Positions 30,242 to 41,521 are shown, counted from the first letter of the stretch. The stretch: 64,000 nucleotides of DNA from Pseudoxanthomonas dokdonensis (GCF_001431405.1 NZ_LDJL01000013.1:1-64000); one strand, 5' to 3'. Notes: generated by a model not told the origin, from the sequence alone. Translations and numbers: made by a program.

Positions 30242-31351
30242 ATGACGTTGTTGCGGATGGTCGCCCTGTTGTTGTCGGCGGCCCTGCTGGGCGCGTGCGC
30301 CAGCACCCCGGCGCCGGCTGGCATGGCCACCGCGTCGGAAGCGGAAATCGTCGAAGGCAACGCCACGACCGGCGCTGCCGCGCCAGCTATCGATGTCGCG
30401 CCCGCAGCCGCCGAAGCACCGGCGGCGACGGCCACCGGGACAGCGCCGGCTGAAGATGCCTCGGTGATGGCCAGCCAGGTCACCACCGCTGCCGACGCCG
30501 ACGCCGACGCCGGCGCCGTGGCCGCGACCGACGCCTCACCGGCGGTCAGCGCCGAAGAAGATTTCGCCGCGATCTACGGCGACGCCAGCTACAACCCGGT
30601 CGCCGACCCGTCGCTGCCGGAGCCGGTGCGCAGCCCGGCAACCTACGATCCGTGGGAAAAGTACAACCGCAAGATCCACACCTTCAACAACGCCATCGAT
30701 CACGCGGTCGCGCGACCGCTGGCGCGTGCCTATGTCGCCGTGGTGCCGCGGCCGGTGCGGCTGGGTGTCACCAACTTCTTCGACAACCTCGGCCAGCCGG
30801 TGGCGATGCTCAACTACCTGCTGCAAGGCCAGCCGAAACTGGCCAGCCAGGCGTTGGCCAGGTTCCTGCTGAACTCCACGCTGGGCATCGGCGGCCTGTT
30901 TGACCCAGCGAGCGACGCCAAGCTGCCGCGTGGTCATGAAGACTTCGGCCAGACCCTGGGCGTGTGGGGCTGGAAGAACTCGCGCTACGTCGAATTGCCG
31001 CTGTTCGGCCCGCGCACGGTGCGCGACGTGCTTGGTTTCGTCGGCGACGCGCCGGTCGGCATTGTCCGCCAGATCGAGAACGACAAGGTCCGCATCTTCA
31101 CCCAGGGCCTGAACCTGGTCGACACCCGTTCGCAACTGCTGTCGCTGGACAGCCTGCGCGATGGCGCGGTCGATGACTACCAGCTGGTCCGCGATTCCTG
31201 GCTGCAGCGCCGCGCCTACCAGATCGAGAGCGCCCGTCGCCGTGGCCAGGAAGAAGACAGCGGGCTGCCGGATTATCTGCTCGACGACGTCAACAACCCG
31301 ACCGTGCCGGTCGATGCGATGCCGATGCCGGACATTTCCGGCGGCGGTTGA
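30242..31351 (+). CDS. mlaA: MlaA (VacJ), outer-membrane lipoprotein of the Mla pathway
   Basis: A 369-residue lipoprotein that, with porins, removes phospholipids from the outer leaflet. The signal peptide ends in LLGAC (lipidated Cys19 or close by). A long Ala/Thr/Pro-rich linker (about 20-110) precedes the MlaA domain (DPWEKYNRKIHTFNNAIDHAV; LGIGGLFDPASDAKLPRGHEDFGQTLGVWG). The linker is longer than in E. coli MlaA. Unlike in E. coli, where mlaA is unlinked, it is the last gene of the mla operon here, 28 bases after mlaB with AAGGAAG upstream. Confidence 0.95.
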   Translation: MTLLRMVALLLSAALLGACASTPAPAGMATASEAEIVEGNATTGAAAPAIDVAPAAAEAPAATATGTAPAEDASVMASQVTTAADADADAGAVAATDASPAVSAEEDFAAIYGDASYNPVADPSLPEPVRSPATYDPWEKYNRKIHTFNNAIDHAVARPLARAYVAVVPRPVRLGVTNFFDNLGQPVAMLNYLLQGQPKLASQALARFLLNSTLGIGGLFDPASDAKLPRGHEDFGQTLGVWGWKNSRYVELPLFGPRTVRDVLGFVGDAPVGIVRQIENDKVRIFTQGLNLVDTRSQLLSLDSLRDGAVDDYQLVRDSWLQRRAYQIESARRRGQEEDSGLPDYLLDDVNNPTVPVDAMPMPDISGGG

Positions 31352-31366
31352 GGCGGTTGAGGCGAT

Positions 31367-31385
31367 CGCAGGCGAGCCGCCTGCG
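31367..31385. terminator. Compact hairpin after mlaA
   Basis: A perfect 8-bp stem CGCAGGCG / CGCCTGCG with a 3-base loop, 16 bases after the mlaA stop and facing the converging phosphatase gene. There is no T-run. Confidence 0.5.
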
Positions 31386-31416
31386 CCGTGACCAACAAAC
31401 CCGGCGACAGGCCTGA

Positions 31417-31761
31417 TCAGTCCTGCGTCGGCGCAATCGGCGGCAGGTGCGGCGGGACTTTGTTCCTGAGCAGGCGGATCAGATCCGGATCCATGAACCC
31501 GAACTCATCCGGTATGTGCAGGCAGACCAGCTTCGCCTTGCCCAGATGGGGTCTGAATTTCGACGACAGTCTGGATCGATGGACCGGTTCCATCACGAAG
31601 ATGACATGCGCCCACCGCAGCAGCTCGGGCGTGACTGGATTCTCGGCGTTGTGGTTGAGGCCGGCCGATGAAGCCTCCACGCCCGGCCATTCGGCGAACA
31701 GCTGTTCGGCGGTCGGGCTGCGCAGCCGGTTCTGGCTGCAGATGAAGAGCACATGGCGCAT
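31417..31761 (-). CDS. Small low-molecular-weight tyrosine-phosphatase-like protein
   Basis: A 114-residue protein of the compact phosphotyrosine-phosphatase family (COG4551 type). The P-loop CSQNRLRSPTAE (Cys8, CX5R) is complete, and the late IPDEFGFMDPDLI carries the aspartate of the usual general acid. It is shorter than classical LMW-PTPs (about 150). Substrate unknown. It lies downstream of rmuC on the same strand with a 19-base gap, so the two are probably co-transcribed. Confidence 0.82.
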   Translation of the reverse strand: MRHVLFICSQNRLRSPTAEQLFAEWPGVEASSAGLNHNAENPVTPELLRWAHVIFVMEPVHRSRLSSKFRPHLGKAKLVCLHIPDEFGFMDPDLIRLLRNKVPPHLPPIAPTQD

Positions 31762-31780
31762 GTCCGCTTGGATGCGCGGG

Positions 31781-33145
31781 TTACTGGCTGGCCGCGGTGT
31801 CGTCGCTGTCCAGCAGTCCCGCTACCGGCTCGCTGGGCAGTGACTCGACCTCGCGCAGGCTGCGTTCGATTGCGCGGGTACGCACGCCGGTGCTTTCGAT
31901 CTGCTTGCTGGCCTGGTCCAGCTTGCCTTTCACCGACTCCAGCACATCGCCGAACTTGCCGAATTCGGTCTTGGCCTTGCCCAGCACCCGCCACACTTCG
32001 GCCGAGCGGCGCTCGATGGCGACCGTGCGGAAACCCACCTGCAGGCTGGTCAGCAGCGCCAGCAAGGTAGTCGGCCCGGCGATGGTGATGCGCTGGTCGC
32101 GCTGCAACGACTCGAACAGGCCGGGCCGCCGCAGCACTTCCGCATACAGGCCTTCGGTGGGCAGGAACATCACCGCGAACTCGGTGGTATGCGGTGCCGA
32201 GACGTACTTCTGGATTTCCCGTGCCTGCGCCCGCACCACCCGTTCCAGTGCGTCGCTGGCCAGCCGCGCGGCATCGGCGTCGGCGCGTTCCTGCGCATCC
32301 AGCAGCCGCTCGTAATCCTCGCGCGGAAACTTGGCGTCAATCGGCAGCCAGATGACGTTGCCGTCGCTGGAGCCGGGGAACCTGACCGCGAATTCGACCC
32401 GCCGGTTGCTGCCGGGCACGGTCTCGACGTTGCTGGCGTACTGGTCCGGCGCGAACACCTGCTCGAGCAGGCCGGCCAGCTGCACTTCGCCAAACACGCC
32501 GCGCGACTTGACGTTGTTGAGCACCCGCTGCAGACCGCCGACATCGGCGGCCAGCTTGTTCATGTCGCCCAGGCCCTGGTGCACCTGGGCCAGCATCTGG
32601 GTGACGTTGCCGAAGCTCTCGGTCAGGCGGGTTTCCAGGGTCGCATGCAGTTTTTCGTCGACGGTCTGGCGCATCTGTTCGAGCTTGGCGCTGTTGTCGG
32701 CCTGCAGTTCCTTCAGCCGTGCCTCGAGCGTGCTGCGCATTTCGCCGATGCGCTGCTCGTTGCGCTGGATCAGCTCGTTCAGGCGCTGGCCCAGGCCTTC
32801 GGCAAACCGCGTCTGCGATTCGGCGCTTTCGCTGCGGCCCTTGCGGGCATCTTCGGTCAATGCCTCGCGCAACAGGTCCAGGCGCTGGTCGGTGCGGGTG
32901 CCGAGGTCGGCCAGGTTGCGGCCAAAGCCCTCGATGCGCAGTTCCTGCTGGCTGGACAGGCTGTCCAGCTGCTGGCGCAACTCGCCACGGCCCTCGCGCT
33001 GTTGCTCGCGCAAGGCCTGCTCAAGCTGGCCGCGCAAGGCCTCCAGCCCGGCCTGCGGCCGGCGCGACAGCAGGATCAGCAGCAACACCACGGCCACCAC
33101 CAGCAACAGCAGCACCAGGCCCAACAGGAATGGAAGATAGGTCAT
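31781..33145 (-). CDS. rmuC: DNA recombination protein RmuC
   Basis: A 454-residue protein of the RmuC family, known to limit DNA inversions at short repeats. One N-terminal membrane helix (about 4-27), a coiled coil (about 35-200) and the conserved RmuC nuclease-like domain (about 205-400: VQLAGLLEQVFAPDQYASN; WLPIDAKFPREDYERLL; FLPTEGLYAEVLR). A membrane anchor is usual for the family. Confidence 0.94.
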   Translation of the reverse strand: MTYLPFLLGLVLLLLVVAVVLLLILLSRRPQAGLEALRGQLEQALREQQREGRGELRQQLDSLSSQQELRIEGFGRNLADLGTRTDQRLDLLREALTEDARKGRSESAESQTRFAEGLGQRLNELIQRNEQRIGEMRSTLEARLKELQADNSAKLEQMRQTVDEKLHATLETRLTESFGNVTQMLAQVHQGLGDMNKLAADVGGLQRVLNNVKSRGVFGEVQLAGLLEQVFAPDQYASNVETVPGSNRRVEFAVRFPGSSDGNVIWLPIDAKFPREDYERLLDAQERADADAARLASDALERVVRAQAREIQKYVSAPHTTEFAVMFLPTEGLYAEVLRRPGLFESLQRDQRITIAGPTTLLALLTSLQVGFRTVAIERRSAEVWRVLGKAKTEFGKFGDVLESVKGKLDQASKQIESTGVRTRAIERSLREVESLPSEPVAGLLDSDDTAASQ

Positions 33146-33452
33146 CGGCCTAGTTTAACCACCGCGATCTCAGTGACGGCGACCGGCCGCGGAAACGACG
33201 GATGAAATGTGAATGTCCGCTTTGTGCCGGTTTTGTCGAATGTCCTTGAGCCCACGTTTTTTTCGAGAAAAGCCGAGATGCACTATCCTCGATCACCTGC
33301 TTCACCGCGACCACTCCGGCGCCGGCCTGCGCCGGGCTGAGCCGGCGCCTCCAGCCCCCGGGCAGGGGCTCAGGGAACTGCCAGCCGGCGCGGCGTGAAG
33401 CCACTGCTCCACGTGCCACTGTTTTGCCACACAACGATCAAGGAAGAAGACC
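33146..33452. other. Divergent rmuC / LysR intergenic region
   Basis: About 300 bases without a gene. The 8-base word GAATGTCC occurs twice (33211-33218, 33238-33245), 27 bases apart start to start, near an AT-rich run CGTTTTTTTCGAGAAAA (33255-33271). These could be regulator or promoter elements, but no clear -35/-10 pair was found. Confidence 0.4.
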
Positions 33453-33488
33453 ATGAACCAGCTCCCCGGCCCGGGTGCACGCCCATGA
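33453..33488 (+). CDS. Eleven-residue leader peptide coupled to the LysR gene
   Basis: ATG at 33453 has AGGAAGAAG at 33441-33449, the only good ribosome binding site in the area. It encodes MNQLPGPGARP, and its TGA overlaps the ATG of the LysR gene (ATGA at 33485-33488), which has no binding site of its own. Translation of the regulator therefore appears to depend on this small ORF. It is seen in sequence only; a Pro/Gly-rich peptide could slow ribosomes. Confidence 0.55.
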   Translation: MNQLPGPGARP

Positions 33489-34405
33489 TCCAGTTCAGCG
33501 ATATGGAAACCTACGTCGCCGTGGTCGAGTCGACCAGCTTCACGATTGCGGCCAAACGCCTGGCGACGACCAAATCTGTGGTCAGCCGCCGGATCAGCGA
33601 CATGGAGCGGCAACTCGGCGCGCAGCTGCTGGACCGCTCATCGCGCAGCGTGCGCGCGACCGACGTCGGTGCCGCCTACTACGGCAAGTGCGTGCGGATA
33701 CTGGAGGAAGTCGAGGCCGCCAATGACTTTGTCAGCTGTTTCAACGACCAGATCGTCGGCCGCCTGCGCATTGCCATTCCGGAGATGTTCGGCAACGAGC
33801 TGGTGTATCCGCTGCTGACCCGGTTTTCGGCGGCGTTCCCCGACGTGGTGCCGGACATCCATGTCGACGACGAATCGGTCAATCTGACCGAGACCCACTT
33901 CGACGTCGCCATCCGCATCGGCAAGCTGGCCGACTCCAACCTGATTGCCAAGCACCTGATGCATTTCCGTCGCTTCCTGTGTGCCAGCCCGGGCTACCTG
34001 GCCGAGCATGGCAAACCGACGAGCGCCGACGAGCTGTCGCAGCACGATGGCTTGATCGACGGCATGTCCGGGCGCCAAGACTGGATGCTGACCATTGACG
34101 GCCATCCACACCCGTGTCCGGTCCGCGAGCGCCTGCGCAGCAACAGCACCGCGCAGTTGCTGGAAGCAGCCTGCGCCGGGCTGGGCATCTGGCTGGCGCC
34201 GAGCATCAGCGCATCGCAGGCGATCGCCAATGGCCGCCTGCAGGTCCTGCTGCCGCAACTGGCACCGGAACCGACGCCGATGTTCGCGGTGTATCCGAAA
34301 GGCCGGCGCAGCTCGCGCAAGGTCCAGGCGTTCCTGTCGTTCCTCAGCGCCAACCTCGCGCGCTTTACCGCCGAGGCCAACGAAGCATTCGTCCACAGCG
34401 CATGA
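33485..34405 (+). CDS. LysR-family transcriptional regulator
   Basis: A 306-residue LysR regulator. An N-terminal winged HTH (residues about 2-62: SFTIAAKRLATTKSVVSRRISDMERQLGAQLLDRSSRSV) is followed by the periplasmic-binding-like effector domain. The ATG at 33485 begins the usual IQFSDMETYVAVVE; the GTG 30 codons upstream would add a tail foreign to the family. It lies directly before paoABC on the same strand, so control of the aldehyde oxidoreductase genes is plausible but unproven. Confidence 0.88.
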   Translation: MIQFSDMETYVAVVESTSFTIAAKRLATTKSVVSRRISDMERQLGAQLLDRSSRSVRATDVGAAYYGKCVRILEEVEAANDFVSCFNDQIVGRLRIAIPEMFGNELVYPLLTRFSAAFPDVVPDIHVDDESVNLTETHFDVAIRIGKLADSNLIAKHLMHFRRFLCASPGYLAEHGKPTSADELSQHDGLIDGMSGRQDWMLTIDGHPHPCPVRERLRSNSTAQLLEAACAGLGIWLAPSISASQAIANGRLQVLLPQLAPEPTPMFAVYPKGRRSSRKVQAFLSFLSANLARFTAEANEAFVHSA

Positions 34406-34560
34406 GCGTGGTCGCGGGCTGGATGCGACTGCGGATGCGCGGCGGCGGCGTCGCGCGGACTGCCGCTGGTTAATCCGTTCACGCAATCCTGAAGGTGAAT
34501 TGAGTTACGGTAACCACTCCGATGGACGGCTGACGGCCCGTCCGCGCCATAGGCCAGCCC

Positions 34561-34594
34561 GCCGGGCCATCCGCCCGGCCAGCCAACCAAGGAG
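34561..34594 (+). promoter_or_regulatory. Leader hairpin and ribosome binding site of paoA
   Basis: A 7-bp hairpin GCCGGGC / GCCCGGC (34561-34567, 34573-34579) lies 9 bases before AAGGAG (34589-34594), which in turn is 8 bases before the GTG start of paoA. A second 6-bp stem (34524-34529 with 34538-34543) lies upstream. Confidence 0.4.
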
Positions 34595-34602
34595 TCGAGC
34601 AC

Positions 34603-35241
34603 GTGGTCAGAGACAGCCTGTTCACCCTTTCCCGACGCGATCTGCTGAAGACCGGCGCCGCTTCGGCCACCCTGATGAGCGTGCCGCTGGCGGCCAGCGC
34701 GCAGGACACCGCGACCACGCCGGCGCCGGTGATGGCCGAGGTCAGCCTGGAGGTCAACGGCAAACAGCAGCACCTGACCCTGGATACCCGCACCAGCCTG
34801 CTCGATGCGCTGCGCGAGCACCTGCACCTGACCGGGACCAAGAAGGGCTGCGACCACGGCCAGTGCGGCGCCTGCACGATCCTGCTCGACGGCCGTCGCA
34901 TCAATGCCTGCCTGACCCTGGCGGTGATGCACCAGGGGGCGCGCATCACCACCATCGAAGGGCTGGGCACGCCCGACAAGCTGCATCCGATGCAGGCGGC
35001 GTTCGTCAAGCATGATGGCTACCAGTGCGGTTACTGCACCCCGGGCCAGATCTGCTCGGCGGTGGCGATGCTGGAAGAAGTGAAGGACGGCATCCCCAGT
35101 CTGGTCAGCGAGGATCTGCAGGCGCGGCCGAGCCTGGACAATGACGAAATCCGCGAGCGCATGAGCGGCAACATCTGCCGGTGCGGTGCCTATTCCAACA
35201 TCGTCGATGCCATCACCGACGTGGCCGGGAGCCGCGCATGA
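34603..35241 (+). CDS. paoA: Aldehyde oxidoreductase [2Fe-2S] subunit, Tat-exported
   Basis: The iron-sulfur subunit (212 residues) of a PaoABC-type molybdenum enzyme that oxidises aldehydes, often aromatic ones, to acids. A Tat signal ([16 protein letters not shown], residues 9-24) means the folded complex is exported. Two [2Fe-2S] clusters: the ferredoxin-type CDHGQCGAC...C and the C-terminal [10 protein letters not shown] and ICRC motifs. GTG at 34603 is the start because AAGGAG lies 8 bases upstream. First gene of paoABC. Confidence 0.93.
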   Translation: MVRDSLFTLSRRDLLKTGAASATLMSVPLAASAQDTATTPAPVMAEVSLEVNGKQQHLTLDTRTSLLDALREHLHLTGTKKGCDHGQCGACTILLDGRRINACLTLAVMHQGARITTIEGLGTPDKLHPMQAAFVKHDGYQCGYCTPGQICSAVAMLEEVKDGIPSLVSEDLQARPSLDNDEIRERMSGNICRCGAYSNIVDAITDVAGSRA

Positions 35242-36188
35242 AGGCCTTCAGCTACGAACGCGCGGACAGCCCGGCTGAGGCCGCCGCCGCCGCCGCGCGC
35301 ACGCCCGGCGCCAGATTCATTGCCGGCGGCACCAACCTGCTGGACCTGATGAAGCTGGAAATCGAAACCCCGGCGCATCTGATCGACGTCAATGGCCTGG
35401 GCCTGGACAGCATCGACAAGACCGACGACGGTGGCCTGCGCATCGGTGCGCTGGTACGCAATACCGACCTGGCTGCCGACAAACGCGTGCGTCGCGACTA
35501 TGCGGTGCTGAGCCGGGCACTGCTGGCGGGCGCCTCGGGCCAGCTGCGCAACAAGGCCACCACCGCCGGCAACCTGCTGCAACGGACCCGTTGCCCGTAT
35601 TTCTACGACACCGACCAGCCCTGCAACAAACGCCTGCCGGGCAGCGGCTGTGGCGCGCTGCAGGGATTCAGCCGGCAGCTGGCGGTGATCGGCGGCAGCC
35701 AGGCCTGCATCGCCACCCACCCCAGTGACATGGCGGTGGCGATGCGCGCGCTGGACGCCAGCGTCGAAACCGTAGGCGCCGATGGCCGGCAGCGGCGTAT
35801 CGCGCTGGCTGATTTCTATCGCGAACCCGGCACCACCCCGCATCTGGAAACCGTTCTGGAAAAAGGCGAACTGATTACCGCGGTGACCCTGCCGGAACCG
35901 CTCGGCGGTACCCATGTCTACCGCAAGGTGCGTGATCGCGCCTCGTATGCGTTCGCACTTGTCTCGGTCGCCGCGGTGATCCAGCGCGACGGCAGTGGCC
36001 GGCTGGCGATGGGCGGGGTGGCGCACAAGCCGTGGCGGCTGCAGGCGGCGGACCTGGCGTTGCCGCAAGGCGCCAAAGCGGCGACGGATGCATTGCTGGC
36101 CGGCGCCACGCCGACAGATGACAACGCTTTCAAACTACCGCTGGCGCAACGCAACGTGAGTGCGGTGCTGGCCCAGGCCAAGGGGTGA
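35238..36188 (+). CDS. paoB: Aldehyde oxidoreductase FAD-binding subunit
   Basis: A 316-residue FAD subunit of the complex. The FAD-binding pattern [17 protein letters not shown] begins at residue 26. The cysteine cluster [21 protein letters not shown] is the extra [4Fe-4S] site that distinguishes PaoB from xanthine dehydrogenase FAD subunits. The ATG overlaps the paoA stop (ATGA). Confidence 0.93.
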   Translation: MKAFSYERADSPAEAAAAAARTPGARFIAGGTNLLDLMKLEIETPAHLIDVNGLGLDSIDKTDDGGLRIGALVRNTDLAADKRVRRDYAVLSRALLAGASGQLRNKATTAGNLLQRTRCPYFYDTDQPCNKRLPGSGCGALQGFSRQLAVIGGSQACIATHPSDMAVAMRALDASVETVGADGRQRRIALADFYREPGTTPHLETVLEKGELITAVTLPEPLGGTHVYRKVRDRASYAFALVSVAAVIQRDGSGRLAMGGVAHKPWRLQAADLALPQGAKAATDALLAGATPTDDNAFKLPLAQRNVSAVLAQAKG

Positions 36189-36192
36189 TGCG

Positions 36193-38391
36193 ATGAAATT
36201 CGACACGCCAGCGCAGCAGAACCCGATTGACCAGCTCAAGGTCATCGGCAAGCCGACCGACCGCATCGATGGCCCGCGCAAGACCACCGGCACCGCGACC
36301 TACGCCTACGAACACCACCAGCAACTGGCAGACGCGGCCTACGGCCATGTAGTCGGGGCCGGCATCGCCAAGGGCAGGATCATCGCCATGGACACCGACG
36401 CCGCACGTCGCGCGCCCGGGGTACTGGCGGTGGTCACCGCCGCCAATGCCGGCAAACTGACCAAGGGTGATTTCAACACCGCGCAGCTGCTGGGCGGACC
36501 GCAGATCCAGCACTACCACCAGGCCATCGCGCTGGTGGTGGCCGAGTCCTTCGAACAGGCGCGCGCGGCGGCCGGCCTGATCAAGGTGCAGTACCAGCGT
36601 GAGCATGGCGCCTATGACCTGGCCCAGGCCAGGGCGGGCGCCAGCGTACCCAAGGACGGCGAACCGGACACCGCGGTCGGTGATTTCGCCGCCGCCTTCG
36701 CCGCCGCGCCGGTACAACTGGATGCCACCTACCACACCCCGGACCAGTCGCACGCGATGATGGAGCCGCATGCATCGATCGCCCGCTGGGACGGCGACCA
36801 GCTGACCCTGTACACCTCCAACCAGATGATCAACTGGGGCCGCGGCGATGTCGCCAAGACCCTGGGCATCGCCAGGGAAAACGTGCGCCTGCTGTCACCG
36901 TTCATTGGCGGTGGCTTCGGTGGCAAATTGTTCGTCCGCGCCGACGCGATACTGGCGGCGCTGGGCGCGCGCGCGGCTGGCCGGCCGGTCAAGGTGGCGC
37001 TGCAGCGCCCGCTGATCGCCAACAACACCACCCATCGTCCAGCCACCCTGCAGCGCGTCCGTATCGGCACCGGCAAGGATGGCCGCATCACCGCCATTGG
37101 CCATGAGTCGTGGTCCGGTGATCTGCCTGGTGGTGGACCGGAGGTGGCGGTGCAGCAGACCCGCCTGCTGTATGCCGGTGCCAATCGCATGACCCGCATG
37201 CGGCTGGCGGTGCTGGATCTGCCCGAAGGCAACGCGATGCGGGCCCCGGGCGAGGCGCCGGGGATGATGGCGCTGGAGATCGCGATGGACGAACTTGCCG
37301 AGAAGCTCGGCATGGATCCGGTCGAGCTGCGCATCCTCAACGACACCCAGGTCGATCCGGAACACCCGCAGCGGCCCTTCAGCCAGCGCCAGTTCGTGCA
37401 ATGCCTGCGCGAAGGCGCCAAGCGTTTCGGCTGGGATGCGCGCAGCTCGCAGCCGGCACAGGTGCGCGACGGCCGCTGGCTGGTCGGCATGGGCATGGCC
37501 TCGGGCTTCCGCAACAACCTGACCATGAAGTCCGCCGCCCGCGTGCGCCTGGACCGCCAAGGCAAGCTCATCGTCGAAACCGACATGACCGATATCGGCA
37601 CCGGCAGCTACACCATCATTGCCCAGACCGCGGCCGAGATGCTGGGCGTGCCGCTGCAGGACGTGGACGTACGGCTAGGTGATTCGGCGTTCCCGGTCTC
37701 GGCCGGCTCGGGCGGCCAGTGGGGCGCCAACAGTTCCACTGCCGGGGTCTATGCCGCCTGCGTCAAACTGCGCGAGCAGGTGGCGGAAAAAGCCGGCATC
37801 GCGGTCAGCGACGCGCAATTCAGCGATGGCCACGTGCATGCCGGCGATCGCCGGGTCGCGCTCGGCGAACTCGCCGCCGACGGCGAACTGGTCGCGGAGG
37901 ACGCGATTGAATTCGGCGATCTGGGCAAGAAAGCCCAGCAGTCGACGTTCGCCGGCCACTTCGTCGAAGTCGGCGTCGATGCCTATACCGGCGAAACCCG
38001 GGTCCGGCGGATGCTGGCGGTGTGCGCGGCCGGGCGCATCCTCAATCCCAAATCGGCCCGCAGCCAGGTCATCGGCGCGATGACGATGGCGGTCGGCGCA
38101 GCGCTGTCCGAGGAACTGGTGATCGACAAGCGGCTGGGTTTTTTCGTCAATCACGACCTGGCCGGTTACGAGGTGCCGGTGCATGCCGACATCCCGCACC
38201 AGGAGGTGGTGTTCCTGGATGAAACCGACCCGCAGTCCTCGCCGATGAAGGCCAAGGGAGTCGGCGAACTCGGTATCTGCGGGGTCGCCGCCGCGGTTGC
38301 CAACGCCATCTACAACGCCAGCGGCGTGCGCGTGCGCGATTACCCGATCACGCTGGACAAGCTGCTGGACGGGTTGCCGCAGGTGGTGTGA
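36193..38391 (+). CDS. paoC: Aldehyde oxidoreductase molybdenum-cofactor subunit
   Basis: A 732-residue large subunit holding the molybdopterin (cytosine dinucleotide) cofactor. Typical segments are FIGGGFGGK (about 236-244), APGEAPG, and GTGSYTIIAQTAAEML, with KGVGELGICG near the C-terminus, where the catalytic glutamate is expected. AGGGG is 7 bases before the ATG at 36193. No PaoD-type maturation chaperone is found in the window. Confidence 0.93.
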   Translation: MKFDTPAQQNPIDQLKVIGKPTDRIDGPRKTTGTATYAYEHHQQLADAAYGHVVGAGIAKGRIIAMDTDAARRAPGVLAVVTAANAGKLTKGDFNTAQLLGGPQIQHYHQAIALVVAESFEQARAAAGLIKVQYQREHGAYDLAQARAGASVPKDGEPDTAVGDFAAAFAAAPVQLDATYHTPDQSHAMMEPHASIARWDGDQLTLYTSNQMINWGRGDVAKTLGIARENVRLLSPFIGGGFGGKLFVRADAILAALGARAAGRPVKVALQRPLIANNTTHRPATLQRVRIGTGKDGRITAIGHESWSGDLPGGGPEVAVQQTRLLYAGANRMTRMRLAVLDLPEGNAMRAPGEAPGMMALEIAMDELAEKLGMDPVELRILNDTQVDPEHPQRPFSQRQFVQCLREGAKRFGWDARSSQPAQVRDGRWLVGMGMASGFRNNLTMKSAARVRLDRQGKLIVETDMTDIGTGSYTIIAQTAAEMLGVPLQDVDVRLGDSAFPVSAGSGGQWGANSSTAGVYAACVKLREQVAEKAGIAVSDAQFSDGHVHAGDRRVALGELAADGELVAEDAIEFGDLGKKAQQSTFAGHFVEVGVDAYTGETRVRRMLAVCAAGRILNPKSARSQVIGAMTMAVGAALSEELVIDKRLGFFVNHDLAGYEVPVHADIPHQEVVFLDETDPQSSPMKAKGVGELGICGVAAAVANAIYNASGVRVRDYPITLDKLLDGLPQVV

Positions 38392-38599
38392 AGCCCGGGC
38401 GTGGCCTCGCACACGCAGCCACGCCACGGTAGCCCGGCCGGCGGCTGAGCCCCCGCAAGCGGCTGTTTGCACTCACATTCCGCGTTGCAGCACGCTTTTT
38501 GCACGGGGGCTGGGTAAAGTGCGGGTTCTCGCACAACCGGATCGCCCAGCCCGTGCCAGTCGCCCGTTCACTCCGTCGCCATTTTTTTTGCCGGCAAAA

Positions 38600-38613
38600 T
38601 GGTAGCGCTAACT
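38600..38613 (+). promoter_or_regulatory. XylR-box upstream of xylB
   Basis: TGGTAGCGCTAACT matches 13 of 14 bases of the XylR operator described in Xanthomonas (TGGTAGCGCTAACA, recalled from the literature). It sits 26 bases before the xylB ATG between two T-runs and would block transcription or its early elongation when XylR is bound. Confidence 0.85.
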
Positions 38614-38638
38614 TTTTTTCCGGCTTGAGGCTTCAACG

Positions 38639-40135
38639 ATGACGCTGGTGGCTGGCATCGATGCCGGGACGCAGAGCGTCAAGGTTGTCGTCTACGACGC
38701 GCAGTCATGCCAGCTGCGGGCCACCGCCAGCGCGGCGCTGGAACTGATCAGTGGTGACGACGGCAGCCGCGAGCAGCATCCGCAAGCATGGATGGACGCG
38801 GTCGAGCAGTGCTTCGCCCGGATCGATCCGCAACTGCGGCAGGGCATCGCCGCGCTGGCGGTTTCCGGCCAGCAGCATGGGCTGGTGGCGCTGGATGCCG
38901 ACGGCAACGTGCTGGCCCCGGCCAAACTGTGGTGCGACACCAGCAGCAGCGCCGAGTGCGAGGAAATCATGCAGGCGCTGGGTGGTGCGCAGGGCTGTAT
39001 CGAGGCCGCTGGCAATCCAATCCTGGCCGGCTATACCGCCTCCAAGATCCGCTGGACCCGCAAGCATCGGCCCCAAGCCTATGCGGCGCTGGCGACCATC
39101 CTGCTGCCACACGACTACCTCAACTTCCGTCTCACCGGCGAACGCTTCATGGAGTACGGCGACGCCTCCGGCACCGGCTGGCTGGACGTGCGTAGCCGGC
39201 AATGGTCGGCACCATTGCTGAAGGCGATTGATCCGGATCGGGATCTGAGCCAGTGCCTGCCGCCGCTGGTGTCAAACGACAGCAGTTTCGCGATCCTGCC
39301 GGCGATGGCCGACCGCCTCGGCCTGTCGCATGCGGTGCGCATCGCGGTCGGTGGTGGCGACAACATGATGGCCGCGATCGGCACCGGCGCAGTCGTGCCG
39401 GGACGGCTGGCGATGAGTCTGGGCACCTCGGGCACGCTGTTCGCCTACGCCGACCAACCGGTGGTCGACGAGCACGGTGCCTGGGCCGCGTTCTGTTCCT
39501 CGTCCGGCGGCTGGTTGCCGCTGATCTGTACGATGAACTGCACCGTGGCCACCGAGACCGTCGCCAGCACGCTGGGTTTCAGCAGTCGCGATGGCGATCC
39601 GATGATCACCTCGACCACGCCCGGTGCCGATGGCCTGACCATGCTGCCGTTCTTCAATGGCGAGCGCACGCCTGACCTGCCCGAGGCGAAGGCGTCGCTG
39701 CATGGCATGGACATGCGCAACATGAGTCCCGCGCACCTGTACCGGGCGGCGATGGAAGGCGCGACCTTCAGCCTCAGGTTCGGCTATGACGCCTTCGTTG
39801 CCGCCGGCATGCAGTTCGATCGCATCCTGCTGACCGGTGGTGGCGCCAACAGCCCGGCCTGGCGGCAGATGGTGGCCGATGTGTTCGGCCTGCCGGTGCA
39901 GGTACCGCAGCAGACCGAGGGTGCCGCGTTTGGCGCCGCGCTTCAGGCGCTGTGGTCGCTGCAGGCGACCGCGGCCGGCGCCGACAGTCTGGTCGAGGTG
40001 GTCAACCGCCACGTCCACCACGATCCGGCGCAGGCACACCTGCCCGATGCCAGCCGCAGGACCGCCTACCAGCAATCCTACAAGCGCTATCTGAAACATC
40101 TGCATGACACCCACGGGGTCGGCGGCGACCGCTGA
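38639..40135 (+). CDS. xylB: Xylulokinase
   Basis: A 498-residue FGGY-family kinase that phosphorylates D-xylulose to xylulose-5-phosphate. [10 protein letters not shown], the substrate loop [26 protein letters not shown] and [19 protein letters not shown] are all visible. It is the first gene of xylBA and is preceded by an XylR-box. The island around it makes xylose the certain sugar class. Confidence 0.95.
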   Translation: MTLVAGIDAGTQSVKVVVYDAQSCQLRATASAALELISGDDGSREQHPQAWMDAVEQCFARIDPQLRQGIAALAVSGQQHGLVALDADGNVLAPAKLWCDTSSSAECEEIMQALGGAQGCIEAAGNPILAGYTASKIRWTRKHRPQAYAALATILLPHDYLNFRLTGERFMEYGDASGTGWLDVRSRQWSAPLLKAIDPDRDLSQCLPPLVSNDSSFAILPAMADRLGLSHAVRIAVGGGDNMMAAIGTGAVVPGRLAMSLGTSGTLFAYADQPVVDEHGAWAAFCSSSGGWLPLICTMNCTVATETVASTLGFSSRDGDPMITSTTPGADGLTMLPFFNGERTPDLPEAKASLHGMDMRNMSPAHLYRAAMEGATFSLRFGYDAFVAAGMQFDRILLTGGGANSPAWRQMVADVFGLPVQVPQQTEGAAFGAALQALWSLQATAAGADSLVEVVNRHVHHDPAQAHLPDASRRTAYQQSYKRYLKHLHDTHGVGGDR

Positions 40136-40178
40136 GCCATCCATCCAACTCCCCCACGATATTGAACAGAGGAACCCC

Positions 40179-41513
<1,335 letters not shown>

Positions 41514-41521
41514 GCCGATGA

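Noticed and set aside
34406-34602. Possible small gene between LysR and paoA
   Set aside because: Only short frames in GC-rich hairpin sequence; the stretch is better explained as the paoA leader.
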